From: Lactobacillus sp.
Lineage (GTDB): Bacteria; Bacillota; Bacilli; Lactobacillales; Lactobacillaceae
Length of the DNA: 5,495 nucleotides
Direction of reading: 5' to 3'
Assembly (NCBI GenBank): GCA_003482405.1
Contig: DMZB01000210.1
Coordinates: forward strand, 1-5,495
In this document: in pieces, positions 4,691-5,495 of the stretch
Layout of the letters: each line of letters opens with the position of its first letter
Position numbering within the stretch: the stretch's first letter is position 1
Program-made: the position numbers and the translations under genes
The notes under the pieces: generated by a model
Seen by the model: only the letters and a program-made list of their open reading frames with translations
What the model was told of the DNA's origin: nothing
Databases searched by the model: none

Positions 4691-5495
4691 TTGAATGATG
4701 ATTCGACAGGTCCTGAAACAAAGGAAGTTCCAGCAGAAGAACCAGTCAATACAAAAGCGGCAAAGAACCTTCGCCGTATTGCAGTTATCTCAACACTTGG
4801 TGGCTTATTGTTTGGGGTAGATACAGGTGTTATTAATGGCGCGCTTTCCTATATGGCTTCACCAAAAGAGTTAAATCTAACACCGACTGACGAAGGATTG
4901 GTTACAAGTGGCATTACGCTTGGCGCAGCCCTTGGTGCCATTGCTGCTGGTCGGCTGGCTGATAAATTTGGTCGAAAGCGTGTGTTGCTTTACCTATCCT
5001 TTGTCTTCTTTGCAGCTACTGCAGTCTGTTCCATCGCACCCAATGCACTGGTTCTAATCATCTTCAGATTTTTGTTAGGACTGGCAGTTGGCGGTGCTTC
5101 CGTTATCGTGCCAACGTTTCTGTCTGAGATGTCGACACCGGCCATTCGAGGACGTTTGGTAACACAAAATGAATTGATGATCACCGGTGGTCAGCTGCTG
5201 GCATTCATCGTCAACGCAACGTTAGGTTCCATTTTTACCAATGTTTCCAATATTTGGCGTTACATGATTGCACTCGGGATGGTCCCGGCCGTTCTTTTAT
5301 TCTTCGGCATGCTAACAGTGCCAGAATCGCCGCGTTGGTTAACCATGAAGGGACGGACAACCGAGGCCTTGGCAACTTTGACCGAAATTCGGTCAGATAA
5401 AGCCAGCTCGGAACGAGAAATCAAACAAATTCAAGACACCTTGGCGCAAGAAAAAGAAACATCCCAAGCTAGTTTTCGCGATTTAGGTAAGCCAT
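4691..5495 (+). CDS. iolT: IolT-type MFS sugar porter, inositol transporter (3' end outside window)
   Basis: This is a membrane symporter expected to import myo-inositol with protons. The visible 268 residues cover the first six membrane helices and the start of the central cytoplasmic loop. A charged N-terminus (1-29) leads into helix 1 with GGLLFGVDTGVINGAL (37-52); Asp44 aligns with the proton-coupling aspartate of XylE. Both sugar-transport signatures are present: GRLADKFGRKR (87-97), and LLGLAVGG to Arg153 with Glu146 at the expected place. VTQNELMITGGQLLAF (157-172) and VPESPRW (210-216) resemble B. subtilis IolT closely. The TTG start is chosen from the AGGAGG site, and no in-frame ATG occurs before the helix 1 region. 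It is divergent from the iol operon, which supports inositol as substrate; another polyol cannot be excluded. Family members run about 450-480 residues, so roughly 40 percent is missing. Confidence 0.9.
   Translation, partial: MNDDSTGPETKEVPAEEPVNTKAAKNLRRIAVISTLGGLLFGVDTGVINGALSYMASPKELNLTPTDEGLVTSGITLGAALGAIAAGRLADKFGRKRVLLYLSFVFFAATAVCSIAPNALVLIIFRFLLGLAVGGASVIVPTFLSEMSTPAIRGRLVTQNELMITGGQLLAFIVNATLGSIFTNVSNIWRYMIALGMVPAVLLFFGMLTVPESPRWLTMKGRTTEALATLTEIRSDKASSEREIKQIQDTLAQEKETSQASFRDLGKP

Noticed and set aside
4990..5184. 64-codon minus-strand open frame inside iolT
   Set aside because: It lies antisense to a stretch of iolT that carries conserved sugar-porter motifs, and its product has no recognisable feature.

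Overview
The window is a compact inositol-utilisation (iol) locus, probably from a low-to-mid GC Firmicute of the Lactobacillaceae. That assignment is an inference. It rests on AGGAGG-type ribosome binding sites, sigma-A-like promoters, a catabolite-responsive (cre) element, and enzymes resembling the iol proteins of Lacticaseibacillus and Bacillus. No rRNA, tRNA, CRISPR array, insertion sequence or phage gene is visible.

Layout. Positions 4269 down to 1 hold five closely spaced minus-strand genes. They are iolG (TIGR04380-like inositol 2-dehydrogenase), iolE (inosose dehydratase), a second IolG resembling the Bacillus subtilis enzyme, a third Gfo/Idh/MocA oxidoreductase of unknown substrate, and the first 54 codons of an IolT-like MFS sugar porter cut by the window edge. 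Gaps between genes are 16 to 33 bases with no terminator, so they probably form one operon. Positions 4270-4690 are a 421-base divergent control region. A plus-strand IolT-type transporter begins at 4691 with a TTG codon and runs off the right edge.

How the genes work together. The MFS porters would import inositols. The Gfo/Idh enzymes would oxidise them (or reduce inososes), and IolE would dehydrate 2-keto-myo-inositol to the trihydroxycyclohexane-dione. The later enzymes (IolD, IolB, IolC, IolJ, IolA) are not in the window, so they lie outside it or are absent. Three paralogous dehydrogenases in one operon, one of which lacks the usual NAD-selecting aspartate, suggest handling of several inositol stereoisomers or redox interconversion between them.

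The most interesting structure is in the control region. The two divergent -35 boxes lie inside an 11-base perfect inverted repeat whose arms are 53 bases apart, about five helical turns. A cre-like site lies between them. Further inverted repeats lie downstream of both promoters, and a strong hairpin lies just upstream of the transporter's ribosome binding site.
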